The notes: generated from the letters alone by a model not told the origin. Shown: positions 1 to 9,208, counted from the first letter of the stretch. The stretch: DNA of 64,000 nt from Cryobacterium sp. GrIS_2_6 (GCF_035984545.1 NZ_JAXCHP010000001.1:2728001-2792000); one strand, 5' to 3'. Numbers and translations: made by a program.

Positions 1-509
1 GCGGACTTGGTCACGGCGGAGAGCATGCCGACGGCGTCCATTGACTGGTGGGTGCGCTTGAGCCGGTCGGCCCGGGACACCGCGCCGCAGATCGCGACCA
101 TCGGGTCGCCCTCTGTCGTGGCCGTGAGCAGCCCTGTCGCGAGGTTGGAGGTGCCGGGCCCGCTCGTGACGAGCACGACCCCGGGCTGGCCGCTCAGCCG
201 GCCGACGGCGGCGGCCATGAAGGCCGCGTTCTGCTCGTGCCGGCAGACGATGAGTTCGGGGCCGTCGTCGACGAGGGCGTCGTAGACGGGGTCGATCTTG
301 GCGCCGGGAACGCCGAACACCCATTTCACCCCGTGGGCCTTGAGTACCTCGACGACCCGGTCGGCCGAGCGCCGGGGCGCGGCGGGCGCGCCGAGGCCAT
401 CCGTTATCGAGGGGACCGCGGAATGAGGGTCTGTCTGGACCCGGGCATCCGCCTGGATCGGGGTGTCCGCCACGGGGCCGCTGCCCAGGACAGTTGAATT
501 GTTCGTCAC
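1..509 (-). CDS. alsS: Catabolic acetolactate synthase, N-terminal part (runs off the window)
   Basis: Thiamine-diphosphate enzyme that condenses two pyruvates to acetolactate on the way to acetoin/butanediol. About 169 residues are visible. After a roughly 45-residue variable leader come [16 protein letters not shown], the [16 protein letters not shown] stretch holding the cofactor-activating Glu, TSGPGTSNL and HQSMDAVGM, which match the AlsS/BudB group better than anabolic IlvB. The start is GTG at 509, with GGAAGG about 9 bases upstream; the nearby ATG at 514 is out of frame and meets a stop at its third codon. It is divergent from a LysR-type regulator, the arrangement known for alsR-alsS. 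The C-terminal two thirds, and any alsD, lie outside the window. Confidence 0.88.
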   Translation of the reverse strand, partial: MTNNSTVLGSGPVADTPIQADARVQTDPHSAVPSITDGLGAPAAPRRSADRVVEVLKAHGVKWVFGVPGAKIDPVYDALVDDGPELIVCRHEQNAAFMAAAVGRLSGQPGVVLVTSGPGTSNLATGLLTATTEGDPMVAICGAVSRADRLKRTHQSMDAVGMLSAVTKS

Positions 510-546
510 GTCATGCCTTCCGGTTCGCCGTTCGAGCGGCTCCCTG

Positions 547-572
547 TATCTATCGTCCCGCTCGGACAGATA
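547..572. promoter_or_regulatory. Candidate LysR-type operator in the alsS/alsR intergenic region
   Basis: TATCT and AGATA form an imperfect dyad with a 16-base centre, in the 116-base gap between the divergent synthase and LysR regulator genes. LysR regulators usually bind AT-rich interrupted dyads in such gaps. This is positional inference only. Confidence 0.25.
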
Positions 573-625
573 AGAAACAACGCCGAATGATGATGGAAAC
601 GATCTGTGAATGAGATGATGCACGA

Positions 626-1531
626 GTGGATGTGCGACAGTTCGAATTCTTCAGCGCGGTGGCGAGCGAACTGAGCTTCACGCGCGCCGCCGACCGGCTC
701 ACGATCGCGCAGTCCGCGGTGTCCGCGGGTGTGCGCGCGCTCGAGAACGAGCTCGGCGTCGAGCTCTTCGACCGGAGCCGCAGGCAGATCCGGCTCACCT
801 CGACGGGCGAGCTGTTGCTGCCCAAGGTGCGCGAGGCGCTCGACGCAGTGAACGGGGTGCGCGACGCCGCCGAGGAGACCACCCACGCGATCACCGGGTC
901 GATCGTGATCGGCCTGATGACCTCGGTCACCCTCGTCAACGTGCCGCGCCTGCTCGGGCTGTTCCGCACCGGCCACCCGGGGGTCGGGGTGCGGCTGCGC
1001 GCGGCCAGGCGAGGTTCGGCCGGGCTCCTAGACGAGCTCGCGACGGGCGAACTTGACCTCGCGTTCCTCGCGCTCAGCGGACCCGTGCCCACCCAGCTCG
1101 TGGCCGCGCCGATCTCCTCCTCGCCGATGGTGCTCGTGGTCCCGGCCGATCACCGCCTCGCCACGGCCGGGCACGTCGGGCTCGACCATCTCGACGACCT
1201 CGCCCCCGAGGAGTACATCGACCTGCCGCCCGGCTACGCGAGCAGGCAGATCGTGGACGAGACCTTCGCCGCGGCCGGCCTCGAACGCCGGGTGATGATC
1301 GAGGTCTCCGACATCGGCACCGCCGCCGAATACGTGACCAACGGGCTCGGCGTCGCCCTGCTTCCCGAATTCGCCGCCCGCGACGCCCGCAACGTGCGGC
1401 GCCTCCCCGTCGCGGGCATGCCCGACTTCACCGTCTACCTCGCGGCGTCGCGCACCCGCCGGCTGTCGGCGGCGGTGCGGGCCTTCATCGACCTGGCCCT
1501 CGCCGACGACGAGACCGGCGCGATCCGGTGA
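626..1531 (+). CDS. LysR-family transcriptional regulator, AlsR-like
   Basis: A 301-residue LysR-type regulator. The N-terminal winged helix-turn-helix covers about residues 1-60 ([18 protein letters not shown], then [13 protein letters not shown] and LFDRS). The periplasmic-binding-protein-like effector domain fills residues 90-295. The start is GTG at 626; no strong ribosome-binding site precedes it. It is divergent from alsS, so control of acetoin synthesis, as by AlsR responding to acetate, is the likely role; the effector is not shown by sequence. The downstream gap carries a long palindromic element that may also end transcription. Confidence 0.85.
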   Translation: MDVRQFEFFSAVASELSFTRAADRLTIAQSAVSAGVRALENELGVELFDRSRRQIRLTSTGELLLPKVREALDAVNGVRDAAEETTHAITGSIVIGLMTSVTLVNVPRLLGLFRTGHPGVGVRLRAARRGSAGLLDELATGELDLAFLALSGPVPTQLVAAPISSSPMVLVVPADHRLATAGHVGLDHLDDLAPEEYIDLPPGYASRQIVDETFAAAGLERRVMIEVSDIGTAAEYVTNGLGVALLPEFAARDARNVRRLPVAGMPDFTVYLAASRTRRLSAAVRAFIDLALADDETGAIR

Positions 1532-1537
1532 CCCGCC

Positions 1538-1626
1538 CCAACCAATTCGACGGAGTTTTTGATGAAAAAGCACGTAGGAACGAGATTGAAGCGCTTTCCG
1601 GGCAAAATCTCCGTCGAATTGGTTCG
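1538..1626. repeat. Palindromic interspersed element, family A, copy 1
   Basis: Two arms of about 24 bases (1538-1561 and 1603-1626) are near-perfect inverted repeats around the core CCAATTCGACGGAG, with a 41-base centre. The same arms recur at 30876-30962, so this is a dispersed element rather than just a terminator. It sits between the LysR gene and the next gene. Confidence 0.8.
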
Positions 1627-1664
1627 GGCTCGGCCAGCGGATGCCGCGGTCAGGTGACGCGGTG

Positions 1665-2165
1665 ATGCCCCGGCTCGTCGTGGTCCTGCCGCTCACGCCG
1701 CTGACGGTCGGCGATACCTTCCTGGTGCGCGACTGGCCCCTGCACGTGACGGTGCTGGCGCCGTTCCTGACGGATGCCGCGCCCAGCGTGATCGAGGAGG
1801 CTCTCGCGGCCGCGGCATCCGCCCTGCCCGCGCTGAGCGTGGTCGCCGGCGGCGCCGAACGCTTCGGACGGCGCCACGACATTCCCGTGACCGTGCTCGA
1901 GCCGCACCCCGAGCTGACCGCCCTGCACGACCTCGTGGTCGCCGCCGTGCTCCCGTTCGCAGCCGCCCCGGATGAGGCGGCTTTCACCGGTACCGAATTC
2001 CGGGCGCACGTCACCGACAAGCACCACGCGCGGGTGCATACCGGCGAGACCCTCGATCTCGGCCAGCTCGCGCTCGTCGATATGGCGCCCCGGGCCGACC
2101 CGGCCGGCCGCGCCGTTCTTGCGACGATCCCGCTGCGCCCGCGCCCCGGCCCGGCCGGCGCCTAG
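1665..2165 (+). CDS. 2H-phosphoesterase / 2'-5' RNA ligase-like protein
   Basis: About 166 residues. Two H-x-T signatures, HVTVLAPF near residue 26 and HVTDKHH near residue 122, are the paired catalytic motifs of the 2H phosphoesterase superfamily (RNA ligase-like or cyclic phosphodiesterase). The start chosen is ATG 1665, with AGGTGA seven bases upstream; an in-frame ATG at 1641 lies close to the palindromic element and adds an unlikely leader. The substrate cannot be told. It is convergent with the downstream hydrolase across a strong hairpin. Confidence 0.65.
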   Translation: MPRLVVVLPLTPLTVGDTFLVRDWPLHVTVLAPFLTDAAPSVIEEALAAAASALPALSVVAGGAERFGRRHDIPVTVLEPHPELTALHDLVVAAVLPFAAAPDEAAFTGTEFRAHVTDKHHARVHTGETLDLGQLALVDMAPRADPAGRAVLATIPLRPRPGPAGA

Positions 2166-2217
2166 CTTCGACGGCCGGCACGCGTCGGCGGCCGCAACCC
2201 AGCGCAGGCGCGCCAGT

Positions 2218-2259
2218 TGCGCCGCTTCGCGCCCGGCACGCCTGGCGCGAAGCGGCGCA
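2218..2259. terminator. Strong hairpin between convergent genes
   Basis: A perfect 16-bp stem (2218-2233 with 2244-2259) and 10-base loop lie in the gap between two convergent genes. There is no clear T tract, so it may be a two-way terminator or a repetitive palindrome. Confidence 0.6.
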
Positions 2260-2284
2260 TGTGGCGCGCGAAGAGAAAGGTGCG

Positions 2285-3073
2285 TCAGGCGGCGAGCTGA
2301 TGCACCGCGAAGAACCTGAGGACGGCATCCGTCGCCCACGCGCTCTCGAGGAAGTAGCCGTGCCGCAGACCGGGCAGCTCACCGAATGCGGCATTCGGAA
2401 TATGTTCGGCGAGGCGTTCGCCGTTCCCCGCTGGTGTGACCTCGTCGGCGTCGCCGTGCAGCACGAGCGTCGGCGCGGTGATCCCGGGGAGGTGGTCCCA
2501 GGCGTCGTGCGCGGTGCTCGCGCCGAACAGGAGGCGCCGGGTGTGGACGGAGGTCGGTCGCACGAACATGGCGGCGACGAGGTCCGGGTGGGACGTGATG
2601 AAGGCATCCGTGAAGAACAGCGGACCCATGGAGAGCGCGTCGCCGCGGGCCATGCGCTGGGCGACGTCAGCCGTGCGGGTCAGGCCACGGTCATCGCCGC
2701 CGCTCGTCGCGCCGAGCACGAGGGCACCCAGGCGATCAGGGTGGTTGATCGCGAACCACTGCGCGACCCGGCCGCCCATCGAATGCCCGTACACGTGCGC
2801 CCTGTCGATCCCTGCGGCGTCCAGCACGGCGACGATGTCCTCGGCGAGCGCCGCCGTCGTGAAGCGCGCGTCGGCGCCGGGCTCGCTGTCGCCGACCCCG
2901 CGGGTGTCGAATGTGATCACCCGGTGCCGGGTACCGAGCGTCGGCAGCAGCGGAGACCAGGATCGGCTCGAGACGCCCTGCCCCGCGACCAGGACGACGG
3001 GGTCTCCTGTCGCGTTGCCGCCGGTCGACGACCAGGCGATGCGGGCGCCGTCGGGCGCGAGGGCGTACTCCAT
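2285..3073 (-). CDS. Alpha/beta-fold hydrolase
   Basis: A 262-residue alpha/beta hydrolase. The nucleophile elbow GHSMGG lies near residue 97, the oxyanion region is at VVLVAGQG, FDTRGVGDSE follows strand 4, the acid is probably in LHGDADEVTP near residue 210, and the catalytic His is in LRHGYF near residue 238. No signal peptide is visible, so it should be cytoplasmic. Length and motifs fit the esterase/lactonase-type family; the substrate is unknown. It is transcribed alone, convergent with the 2H phosphoesterase. Confidence 0.8.
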   Translation of the reverse strand: MEYALAPDGARIAWSSTGGNATGDPVVLVAGQGVSSRSWSPLLPTLGTRHRVITFDTRGVGDSEPGADARFTTAALAEDIVAVLDAAGIDRAHVYGHSMGGRVAQWFAINHPDRLGALVLGATSGGDDRGLTRTADVAQRMARGDALSMGPLFFTDAFITSHPDLVAAMFVRPTSVHTRRLLFGASTAHDAWDHLPGITAPTLVLHGDADEVTPAGNGERLAEHIPNAAFGELPGLRHGYFLESAWATDAVLRFFAVHQLAA

Positions 3074-3142
3074 GGATGCCTTCCGAGCGGGGCCTGAGAC
3101 TCCCCCATCGTAACGAGCGCGCCAGGGAGGGCGCCGCCGGGC

Positions 3143-3433
3143 TCAGCCGATGAAGGTGCTCGCCGTCACCTCGAATTCCTCGACGTCGACGATCGTCAGG
3201 TGCTGTTCGGTGCTCGAGTCGGCGCGAATGGACTCCGCGGGCTCCCTGCTCCCCGCGAGGGAGTCCTCCGAGTCCCAGAGCGTGATGGCCAGGGCCGTGT
3301 CATTCTCCGTGCCTTTCAGGAAGTACAAACCGCGGCAGCCGGGGTTCGCCAGCACCCGCAGCATGGTCGCATTCTCATTCGCGTGGGGGTCGGTGTCTGG
3401 GCCGGTCCTGAAGGTGCTGATTCGGGCATACAT
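3143..3433 (-). CDS. Small ABM-like (dimeric alpha/beta barrel) protein
   Basis: A 96-residue protein starting MYARISTF, with a central GLYFLKG strand and ITLWDSEDSL, the pattern of antibiotic-biosynthesis-monooxygenase (ABM) type ferredoxin-fold domains. It starts two bases after the stop of the upstream 86-residue gene, so the two are probably one operon. No cofactor motif or substrate can be deduced, and family placement is by pattern only. Confidence 0.6.
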   Translation of the reverse strand: MYARISTFRTGPDTDPHANENATMLRVLANPGCRGLYFLKGTENDTALAITLWDSEDSLAGSREPAESIRADSSTEQHLTIVDVEEFEVTASTFIG

Positions 3434-3435
3434 CC

Positions 3436-3696
3436 TCAGCCCTCCACCATCATCACGACTGTTTCCGGGCGGACGCCGTCGAACTGCATCGCCTCCGCCG
3501 CGGCTCCGGACGCCATCACCCGCTGGAAGACGTCCATGTCGGGTACGTCGGCGATCAGTCCGACCCTGTGGTCGTCGGTCGGGTCGATGAAGGCCTGGAT
3601 ACTGATGCCGAGCGGCCCGAACATCTCCTCCCGCCTGGGTGAGTTGAGCCAGTGCTCGACGTCATCGACCTCGTGGAATATCAACACCGTTGTCAT
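3436..3696 (-). CDS. Small hypothetical protein, probably ferredoxin-fold
   Basis: An 86-residue protein beginning MTTVLIFHEVDDVEHWL and ending in VVMMVEG. The start is ATG 3696 with GAGAGG just upstream; the open frame extends further upstream but that part is Arg-rich and improbable. The FHEV..VEHW and VPDMDVFQRV segments suggest a small stress-response/ABM-like alpha+beta barrel. It is the first gene of a two-gene operon. The 213 bases upstream, to the divergent lipoprotein gene, hold no other gene that I can see. Confidence 0.6.
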   Translation of the reverse strand: MTTVLIFHEVDDVEHWLNSPRREEMFGPLGISIQAFIDPTDDHRVGLIADVPDMDVFQRVMASGAAAEAMQFDGVRPETVVMMVEG

Positions 3697-3909
3697 GATT
3701 GCCTCTCTCGGTTCCGACGCTGGGACAGGAGGGTGAGCGGTGCGTTCGCGCGAACCGGTCATCGCGCAGACCGTACCGCCGCTTACCTCCGAGCGATAGG
3801 GACGGTCGACGAAGCGCCGCGCCGCAGTACGCCGTCGCCGGGCCGCGCAGAATGAAGACCGCACTGGTCAGGTGTTCCAGCCCTTAGGATCTGCACACGG
3901 GGGTATGAG

Positions 3910-4689
3910 ATGCGCGGAATCGCGGCAACATGCGGGTTGATATCGGTGCTGGTGGTTCTCACGAGCTGCTCGAGCGGCGGGGCCATCGGCACGCCAGCCC
4001 CAACGCCGTCTGCATCCGCGGATTCACCGGCAACACAACCAGGCGTTCCGGGGACGCTCCCGACCGGGACCATCGGAACGGGCACGCTGACGTCCGACAA
4101 CGGTACTACCGGCAATGTGAGGTTCGATTTCCACGGAACCGAGCTCACGCTCCACATCGATGACCTCGTCACTCCGGCAGCGGCCGTTGTCGACGCGGTG
4201 ACCGCGACCCAGCCCATACCGGCGAACCAAACCTGCTACGACGGCGGCTCCCGCATGGACTTCGGGCAGTTCACGAGCGGAAGCGGCGCCTACGGCTGGG
4301 GTAACCTCGGCATCCTCAGCGGAGATCCCAGCGGAATCGACCAGGTCATCCTGGTCACTACCCCCGCTCAACTCGGCACGACGGACACGGACTGCCTTGA
4401 GGCCGTCGTCGCGCGCGCCGACATCCGTTGGACCTTCACGCCGCTCCGCGGCTACCTCGACCCCGTCGACTCCGGTGCGACGCCCGGCGCCGGGGGCGCA
4501 GTCGACGTCATCGACGGCAAGCCTGCGGGCTATACCGCCGCAACGAATGAATACCGCGCCGACGTGGCCGCCCGATTCGGCATCACAGTCGACGACCTCA
4601 CCTATTTGAACGATGCCCAACTGATGGGCACGAACAAGGAAACCGCGCCGGCGGGAAGGCGACTCAACCTGCTCCTCGCCGACCGATAG
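3910..4689 (+). CDS. Secreted lipoprotein with a C-terminal LysM-like segment
   Basis: A 259-residue protein with a signal peptide ending in the lipobox LTSC (lipidated Cys about residue 20), a Pro/Thr/Ser-rich linker, a middle domain starting TGTIGTGTLTSDNGTTG, and a C-terminal stretch (about 210-255) reading YRADVAARFGITVDDLTYLN, which resembles a LysM peptidoglycan-binding motif. It should be anchored to the outer face of the membrane. The middle domain is not recognised. It is divergent from the small operon at 3.1-3.7 kb. Confidence 0.65.
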   Translation: MRGIAATCGLISVLVVLTSCSSGGAIGTPAPTPSASADSPATQPGVPGTLPTGTIGTGTLTSDNGTTGNVRFDFHGTELTLHIDDLVTPAAAVVDAVTATQPIPANQTCYDGGSRMDFGQFTSGSGAYGWGNLGILSGDPSGIDQVILVTTPAQLGTTDTDCLEAVVARADIRWTFTPLRGYLDPVDSGATPGAGGAVDVIDGKPAGYTAATNEYRADVAARFGITVDDLTYLNDAQLMGTNKETAPAGRRLNLLLADR

Positions 4690-4740
4690 AGCGAGCACAG
4701 GAACAGCACGAACAGAGCGGGCCGGGCGATGCGGGAAGGG

Positions 4741-4813
4741 AGCCGCCTGTCAGAATCGAACTGACGACCTTCTCATTACGAGTGAGATGCTCTACCAACT
4801 GAGCTAAGGCGGC
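4741..4813 (-). tRNA. tRNA-Thr (anticodon CGT)
   Basis: A 73-base cloverleaf on the minus strand. The seven-base acceptor GCCGCCT pairs with AGGCGGC, the D-loop is AGCTCAGTTGGTAGAGC, the anticodon loop is CTCGTAA giving CGT, and the T-loop is GTTCGAT. The discriminator base is U, and the CCA end is not encoded. Confidence 0.95.
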
Positions 4814-4865
4814 GTGACGCCCGAATGCGTCCTTCCGGAAACGCGCGGTGACACAGCAACAAAGC

Positions 4866-5504
4866 TTAGCTGGTCCGGAGGGTCAATTCGTACAGCCCCG
4901 CGAACGACGCCCTCACCCGATCGGCGAGCGGCTCCGACTCGTCGCCCTCGGCCCAGCAGCGCCAGGCGTGTCGCAGGGCTGCGACAGCGACGAGCGTGAG
5001 CAACAGGGCGCGCTGGTGCAGCGCGATCGGGTCGGCGGCGAGCACGGGATCGTCCGCCGCGAGGCGCCGGCTGATCACGTCGTCGAGGTGCCCCTCGAAG
5101 CTGCGGAGGGTGGCCATCCGCATTCCGAACAGGTAGGGGTTTTCCTTCATCACCTGTCGCCGCAGCTGGTGGATCTCCCGGTCGTCCTCGGAATTCTGCA
5201 CGCTGGTCGAGAGTAGCACCGCGAGGTCGACGAGGATGTCGCCGGAGGGGCTCCTGCGTACGAAGTCCTCGATCTCCGCCTCGGAACCGAGGGTGAGATC
5301 GTCACCGGCGAGGGCGGCGTCCTTCGACGGGAAGTAGTTGAAGAACGTGCGGGGAGAGATATCGGCGATCCGGCTGATGTCCTCGACGGTGACCTTGTCG
5401 ACCCCGCGCTCGGACGCGAGCGTGAGCACAGCGAGTTGGATGGCCCGGTGGGTCGCCAGACGTTTCCGTTCACGCAGGCCGGGTTCTTCCGCAACATCCA
5501 CCAT
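4866..5504 (-). CDS. TetR/AcrR-family transcriptional regulator
   Basis: About 212 residues. The N-terminal helix-turn-helix is clear: VTVEDISRIADISPRTFFNYFPSK (split here: helix 2 ADISPRTFFNYF, then PSKDAAL). The remaining 150 residues form a helical ligand domain resembling the MftR/AcrR C-terminal type. The start is taken at ATG 5504 (MVDVAEEPG); a GTG two codons upstream is an alternative. It lies just past the tRNA-Thr and upstream of the peptidase gene on the same strand. Its target is unknown. Confidence 0.82.
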   Translation of the reverse strand: MVDVAEEPGLRERKRLATHRAIQLAVLTLASERGVDKVTVEDISRIADISPRTFFNYFPSKDAALAGDDLTLGSEAEIEDFVRRSPSGDILVDLAVLLSTSVQNSEDDREIHQLRRQVMKENPYLFGMRMATLRSFEGHLDDVISRRLAADDPVLAADPIALHQRALLLTLVAVAALRHAWRCWAEGDESEPLADRVRASFAGLYELTLRTS

Positions 5505-5579
5505 GGTCACATTCTTACACGGCGCGCAAATGTGCAGTCCTCGAGCCGTAACCGGATGCCGCACGGCCGCCCCCGCGCA

Positions 5580-7190
5580 TCAGCACTTCGGGTCCGTCGC
5601 CGGCACCGTCCCCTGCAGCAGGTAGGAGTCCACCGCGTTGTTCACGCAGGCATTGGACTTGTTGTACGCGGTGTGCCCCTCGCCCGCGTACGTGACGAGC
5701 TGCGCACTGTCGAGCTGCCTGGCGAGGCTCTGCGCCCACACGTACGGTGTCGCCGGGTCGTTCGTCGTGCCGACGACGAGGATCGGCGCCGCTCCCGGCG
5801 CGTGGATCTCGGCGCGGGTTCCGGTGAACTTGTCCGGCCAGTTCGCGCACCCGGTGTCGCCGTAAGCCATGTACTTGCCGATGACCGGCGCTGCGGCCTC
5901 GATGGCCGCGGCGTCGGCGCGCATCACGGCCGGGTCGTCGTTGTAGCTGTAGTCGAGGCAGTTGATCGCCAGGAAGGCCTCGGTCGAATTGTCGAGGTAT
6001 GTCCCGTCGGAGTTGCGGCCGTTGTAGGCGTCCGCGAACTGGAAGGCGATCTTGGTGTTGCCCTGCATCACGCTCGACAGCATCTCGCTCAGGTTCGGCC
6101 ATGCCGACGCCTGGTACAGCGGGTAGATGATGGCGGTGAGCAGCGTGTTGGCGCCGAGCATCCGGCCGTCGCTCGCGGCGATCGGGCTCCGGTCCACCGA
6201 GTCGAGCAGCGCGGAGATGGTGGTCATCGCCTGGTCGACGGTGCCGTTGAACGGGCACTTCGATCCAGCGAGGCAATCGGCGAGGTAAGAGCGCAGCGCG
6301 CTCTCGAAGCCGACGGCCTGCACCCGGGTCACCTCGGCGTTGCTCGTGGACGGGTCGAGGGCTCCATCGAGGACGAGGCGGCCGACCTTGTCCGGGAACA
6401 GGTTGGCGTAGGTCGCGCCGAGGAAGGTGCCGTAGGAGTAGCCGAGGTAGTTGAGCTGCGTGTCGCCGAGCACGGCACGCAGCATGTCGAGGTCGTGGGC
6501 GGCGCTCACGGTGTCGACGTGGGCGAGCAGGGCGCCGGTGTTCGTGGCGCAGGCGGCTCCGAAGTCGGTCGAGGACTTTTCGACCTCCTGGATCCAGGCG
6601 TCCGTACCGCGGGCTGCCGTTGGGATGGCGTACAGGTACTGGTCCATCTCGGCAGCCCCGTAGCACTTCACCGCTGATGAGCGGCCGACGCCGCGCGGGT
6701 CGAACCCGACGATGTCGAATCCGGCCTGCAGCTTCGCATCCGTGGCGTAGTCGAGGGACCCCTTCACGAAGTCGTACCCGGAGCCGCCGGGACCACCGGG
6801 GTTGACCAGGAGCGATCCGACCCGGTTGCCGGTCGCGACGTGCCGCACGAGGGCGAGGTCGACGGTGTCGGTTCCGGCAGCGCTCCAGTCGAGCGGGGCC
6901 TTCGCGGTGGTGCACTGCAGGCTGTTGCCGCAGTCGGTCCAGGTGAGCACCTGGTTGTAGAACGGATCGAGTGCGCTGCTGACGCTCTCCCCGGTGGGGG
7001 ACGACGTCGAGGCGGAGGGTTGCGGCAGGAACGCGGGCACGCATCCGCTGAGCCCCATCGTGACGACGACGGCGGCGGCCAGACTCGCAAAGCGGCGGGC
7101 GGCCGGGCGGCGCGTCCGTGTGCCATTCGATGCCGGGCCGTTTGACGCCGGGCCGTTCGACGCCGGGCGCTGGCGGATGCGTGTGGTCAA
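5580..7190 (-). CDS. Secreted alpha/beta-hydrolase lipoprotein, TAP-type (tripeptidyl aminopeptidase-like)
   Basis: A 536-residue secreted hydrolase. The start is TTG at 7190, with AGAGGA at the right distance upstream. The N-terminus carries three PASNG units encoded by 15-bp tandem repeats, a hydrophobic segment (AAAVVVTMGLSGC) and lipobox LSGC. The oxyanion region is NPGGPGGSGYD, the nucleophile is in LGYSYGTFLG, and the C-terminal TAP domain contains VGTTNDPATPY (acid) and GEGHTAYN (His). This is the Streptomyces SlpD/TAP family, which cuts short peptides outside the cell. It directly follows holB on the same strand, a usual Microbacteriaceae order. Confidence 0.85.
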   Translation of the reverse strand: MTTRIRQRPASNGPASNGPASNGTRTRRPAARRFASLAAAVVVTMGLSGCVPAFLPQPSASTSSPTGESVSSALDPFYNQVLTWTDCGNSLQCTTAKAPLDWSAAGTDTVDLALVRHVATGNRVGSLLVNPGGPGGSGYDFVKGSLDYATDAKLQAGFDIVGFDPRGVGRSSAVKCYGAAEMDQYLYAIPTAARGTDAWIQEVEKSSTDFGAACATNTGALLAHVDTVSAAHDLDMLRAVLGDTQLNYLGYSYGTFLGATYANLFPDKVGRLVLDGALDPSTSNAEVTRVQAVGFESALRSYLADCLAGSKCPFNGTVDQAMTTISALLDSVDRSPIAASDGRMLGANTLLTAIIYPLYQASAWPNLSEMLSSVMQGNTKIAFQFADAYNGRNSDGTYLDNSTEAFLAINCLDYSYNDDPAVMRADAAAIEAAAPVIGKYMAYGDTGCANWPDKFTGTRAEIHAPGAAPILVVGTTNDPATPYVWAQSLARQLDSAQLVTYAGEGHTAYNKSNACVNNAVDSYLLQGTVPATDPKC

Positions 7191-7290
7191 CGGTTCCTCT
7201 TTACTGGTCTGGTCATGCAGGCGGTTCAGGCTCTCACGAGCGCCGCGCGTGGGCGGTGGCATCTTGGCGGTCATCGTCGTGGTCATCGCT

Positions 7291-8490
7291 TTAACGTCGG
7301 ATGGCGGAAACCAGCATTGCCTCGAGGGCCAGGGCCGGTGCCACATTGGATTCAATTCTCTGCCGCGCGATCGCGATGGCGTCCAGTGTCGCGAGCGTCG
7401 TGACGGTCGCGCACGCCGCCGCTGCGGCGCGCACTCCGACGAGGAGCTCGCGGTTGATCACTTCATTCTCGCGGCCGAACTGTACCATGATCACATCCCG
7501 GTACAGCGAGGTCAGATCCACCAGGATCCGGTCGATCCCGTCGCGCAGGCTCCGGGTGGCCCGCCGTTTCTGGTCGTCTTCCAGCGCCTTGATCTGGCCG
7601 CGGAGCGCGGGCGGCACCGACTTGCCCGGCTCGACGCCGAGGGAGCGAAGCACGCCCTCGCGTTCGGCGGCGTCCCTCTCGAGGGTGATCGCCTTCGCGT
7701 CGTCTCCCGCGATCGCGAGAAGTCGCGCCGCGGCGTTCACCGCGTACGACACCCCACGGATGCCGAGCGCGGCCTTCAGGGTTTCCTCACGCCGTTCGCG
7801 GGCCTCGGGGTTCGTGGCCAGCCGCCGCGCCATTCCGATGTGGCTCTGAGCCTCGCGGGCGCAGCGCTCGGCGATGACGGGGTCGACGCCCTCGCGCGCG
7901 ACGAGGAGTGCGGCGACGTCGGCGACGCTCGGCACGCGCAACCGGACCGTGCGCACCCGGGACCGGATGGTCGGCAGCAGGTCGGCCTCGCTCGGGGCGC
8001 ACAGGATCCACACGGTGCGTTCCGGCGGTTCTTCGAGGGCCTTGAGCAGCACGTTGGAGGTGCGCTCGACCATGCGGTCGGCGTCTTCGACGACGATGAC
8101 CCGGTAGCGGCCGACCGAGGGCGAATACTGGGAGCGTTTGACGGCCTCTTTGACGGATTCCATCTTGATGATGACGCCCTCGGTGGCGAGCACGACGAGG
8201 TCGGGGTGGGTGCGGGCCTCCACGAGCCGTTCGGCGGTCGCGTCTTCGGCGGGCGTTCCCGGGCTGAGGAGGGCGGCGGCGAAGGCGAAAGCCAGGTTGG
8301 ACCGGCCCGAACCGGGCGGGCCCGTGATGAGCCAGGCGTGCGTCATGGACGCGGAGGTGCTTGATGCCGAGATGCCGGTGCTGCCGGCGGTGCCGGCGGG
8401 GGCGTCAGCCGCGCTCTGCTGCGGCGCGGCGGCGGCGCGGAAGACCGCGATCGCATCCGCCTGGCCGGTCAGGTTGTCCCACACGCTCAT
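7291..8490 (-). CDS. holB: DNA polymerase III subunit delta'
   Basis: A 399-residue clamp-loader subunit. It begins MSVWDNLTGQ, as in actinobacterial HolB, has a P-loop-like GPPGSGRSNLA near residue 60, VIVVEDADRM (Walker B region), LLKALEEPPE, and the SRV motif at PTIRSRVRTV. The Lys of the P-loop is Arg, as expected for the non-hydrolysing delta' subunit. The GAGGGA just before ATG 8490 also suits an in-frame GTG two codons later. It lies 55 bases downstream of tmk in the topA-tmk-holB operon. Confidence 0.9.
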   Translation of the reverse strand: MSVWDNLTGQADAIAVFRAAAAPQQSAADAPAGTAGSTGISASSTSASMTHAWLITGPPGSGRSNLAFAFAAALLSPGTPAEDATAERLVEARTHPDLVVLATEGVIIKMESVKEAVKRSQYSPSVGRYRVIVVEDADRMVERTSNVLLKALEEPPERTVWILCAPSEADLLPTIRSRVRTVRLRVPSVADVAALLVAREGVDPVIAERCAREAQSHIGMARRLATNPEARERREETLKAALGIRGVSYAVNAAARLLAIAGDDAKAITLERDAAEREGVLRSLGVEPGKSVPPALRGQIKALEDDQKRRATRSLRDGIDRILVDLTSLYRDVIMVQFGRENEVINRELLVGVRAAAAACATVTTLATLDAIAIARQRIESNVAPALALEAMLVSAIRR

Positions 8491-8545
8491 TCCCTCAGGG
8501 TACCGGTCGCCGCTGACATCCCGCCCCGAGCGCTTCCCTGGCCGG

Positions 8546-9208
8546 TCAGAGCAGGGGGGCGACGCGGGAGCGGATGGCCGCCGCGATCTCGTCGACCGGG
8601 CTCGCGGCATCCACGACCAGGAAGCGGTCGGGCTCGGCTCGGGCGAGGTCGAGGAATGCCGCACGCACCCGCCGGTGGAAGTCGCCCTTCTCGGCCTCGA
8701 GGCGGTCGAAACGCTTGTTGGCGGCGTCGAGTCGGCCGCGCGCGACTGTCTCATCGAGGTCGAGCAGGATGGTGACCTCGGGCAGCAGGCCTTCCGCAGC
8801 CCAGAGCGACAGCTCGCGGATCTCGGCGGCGCCGAGCACCCGTCCGGCGCCCTGGTAAGCGACGGATGAGTCGAGGTAGCGGTCCTGGACCACCACTTCC
8901 CCGCGGGCGAGCGCCGGACGCACGGCAGTGGCGATGTGCTGGGCGCGATCGGCCGCGTAGAGCAGGGCCTCGGTGCGCGGGGATACTTCGCCGGTGTGGT
9001 GCAGCACGATCTCGCGGATTTCGACGCCGACGACGGTTCCGCCGGGCTCCCGGGTGCGCAGCACCGTGCGGCCCTGCTCGCCGAGCCACTCGGCGAGCAG
9101 CCGGGCCTGGGTGGACTTGCCCGAGCCGTCGCCGCCCTCGAGCGTGATGAAGAGCCCGGTCGGGGCGGCCTCGGTGGAGGCCGCCCCGGTCACGTCTGGT
9201 GCGGTCAC
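8546..9208 (-). CDS. tmk: Thymidylate kinase
   Basis: A 220-residue dTMP kinase, making dTDP for DNA synthesis. The P-loop is GGDGSGKSTQ near residue 25, REPGG follows, and the DR(Y) motif is in VQDRYLDSSVAYQG; the lid region is Arg-rich. The start is GTG 9208, sharing GTGA with the stop of topA (overlap 9205-9208), so the two are translationally coupled. About 17 residues precede the conserved LFITLEGGDG. Confidence 0.95.
   Translation of the reverse strand: MTAPDVTGAASTEAAPTGLFITLEGGDGSGKSTQARLLAEWLGEQGRTVLRTREPGGTVVGVEIREIVLHHTGEVSPRTEALLYAADRAQHIATAVRPALARGEVVVQDRYLDSSVAYQGAGRVLGAAEIRELSLWAAEGLLPEVTILLDLDETVARGRLDAANKRFDRLEAEKGDFHRRVRAAFLDLARAEPDRFLVVDAASPVDEIAAAIRSRVAPLL

Noticed and set aside
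5436..6677. Long plus-strand open frame (413 codons) opposite the secreted peptidase
   Set aside because: It is the antisense of a well-supported TAP-type gene in high-GC DNA; its translation is Arg/Gly/Val-rich with no family signature.
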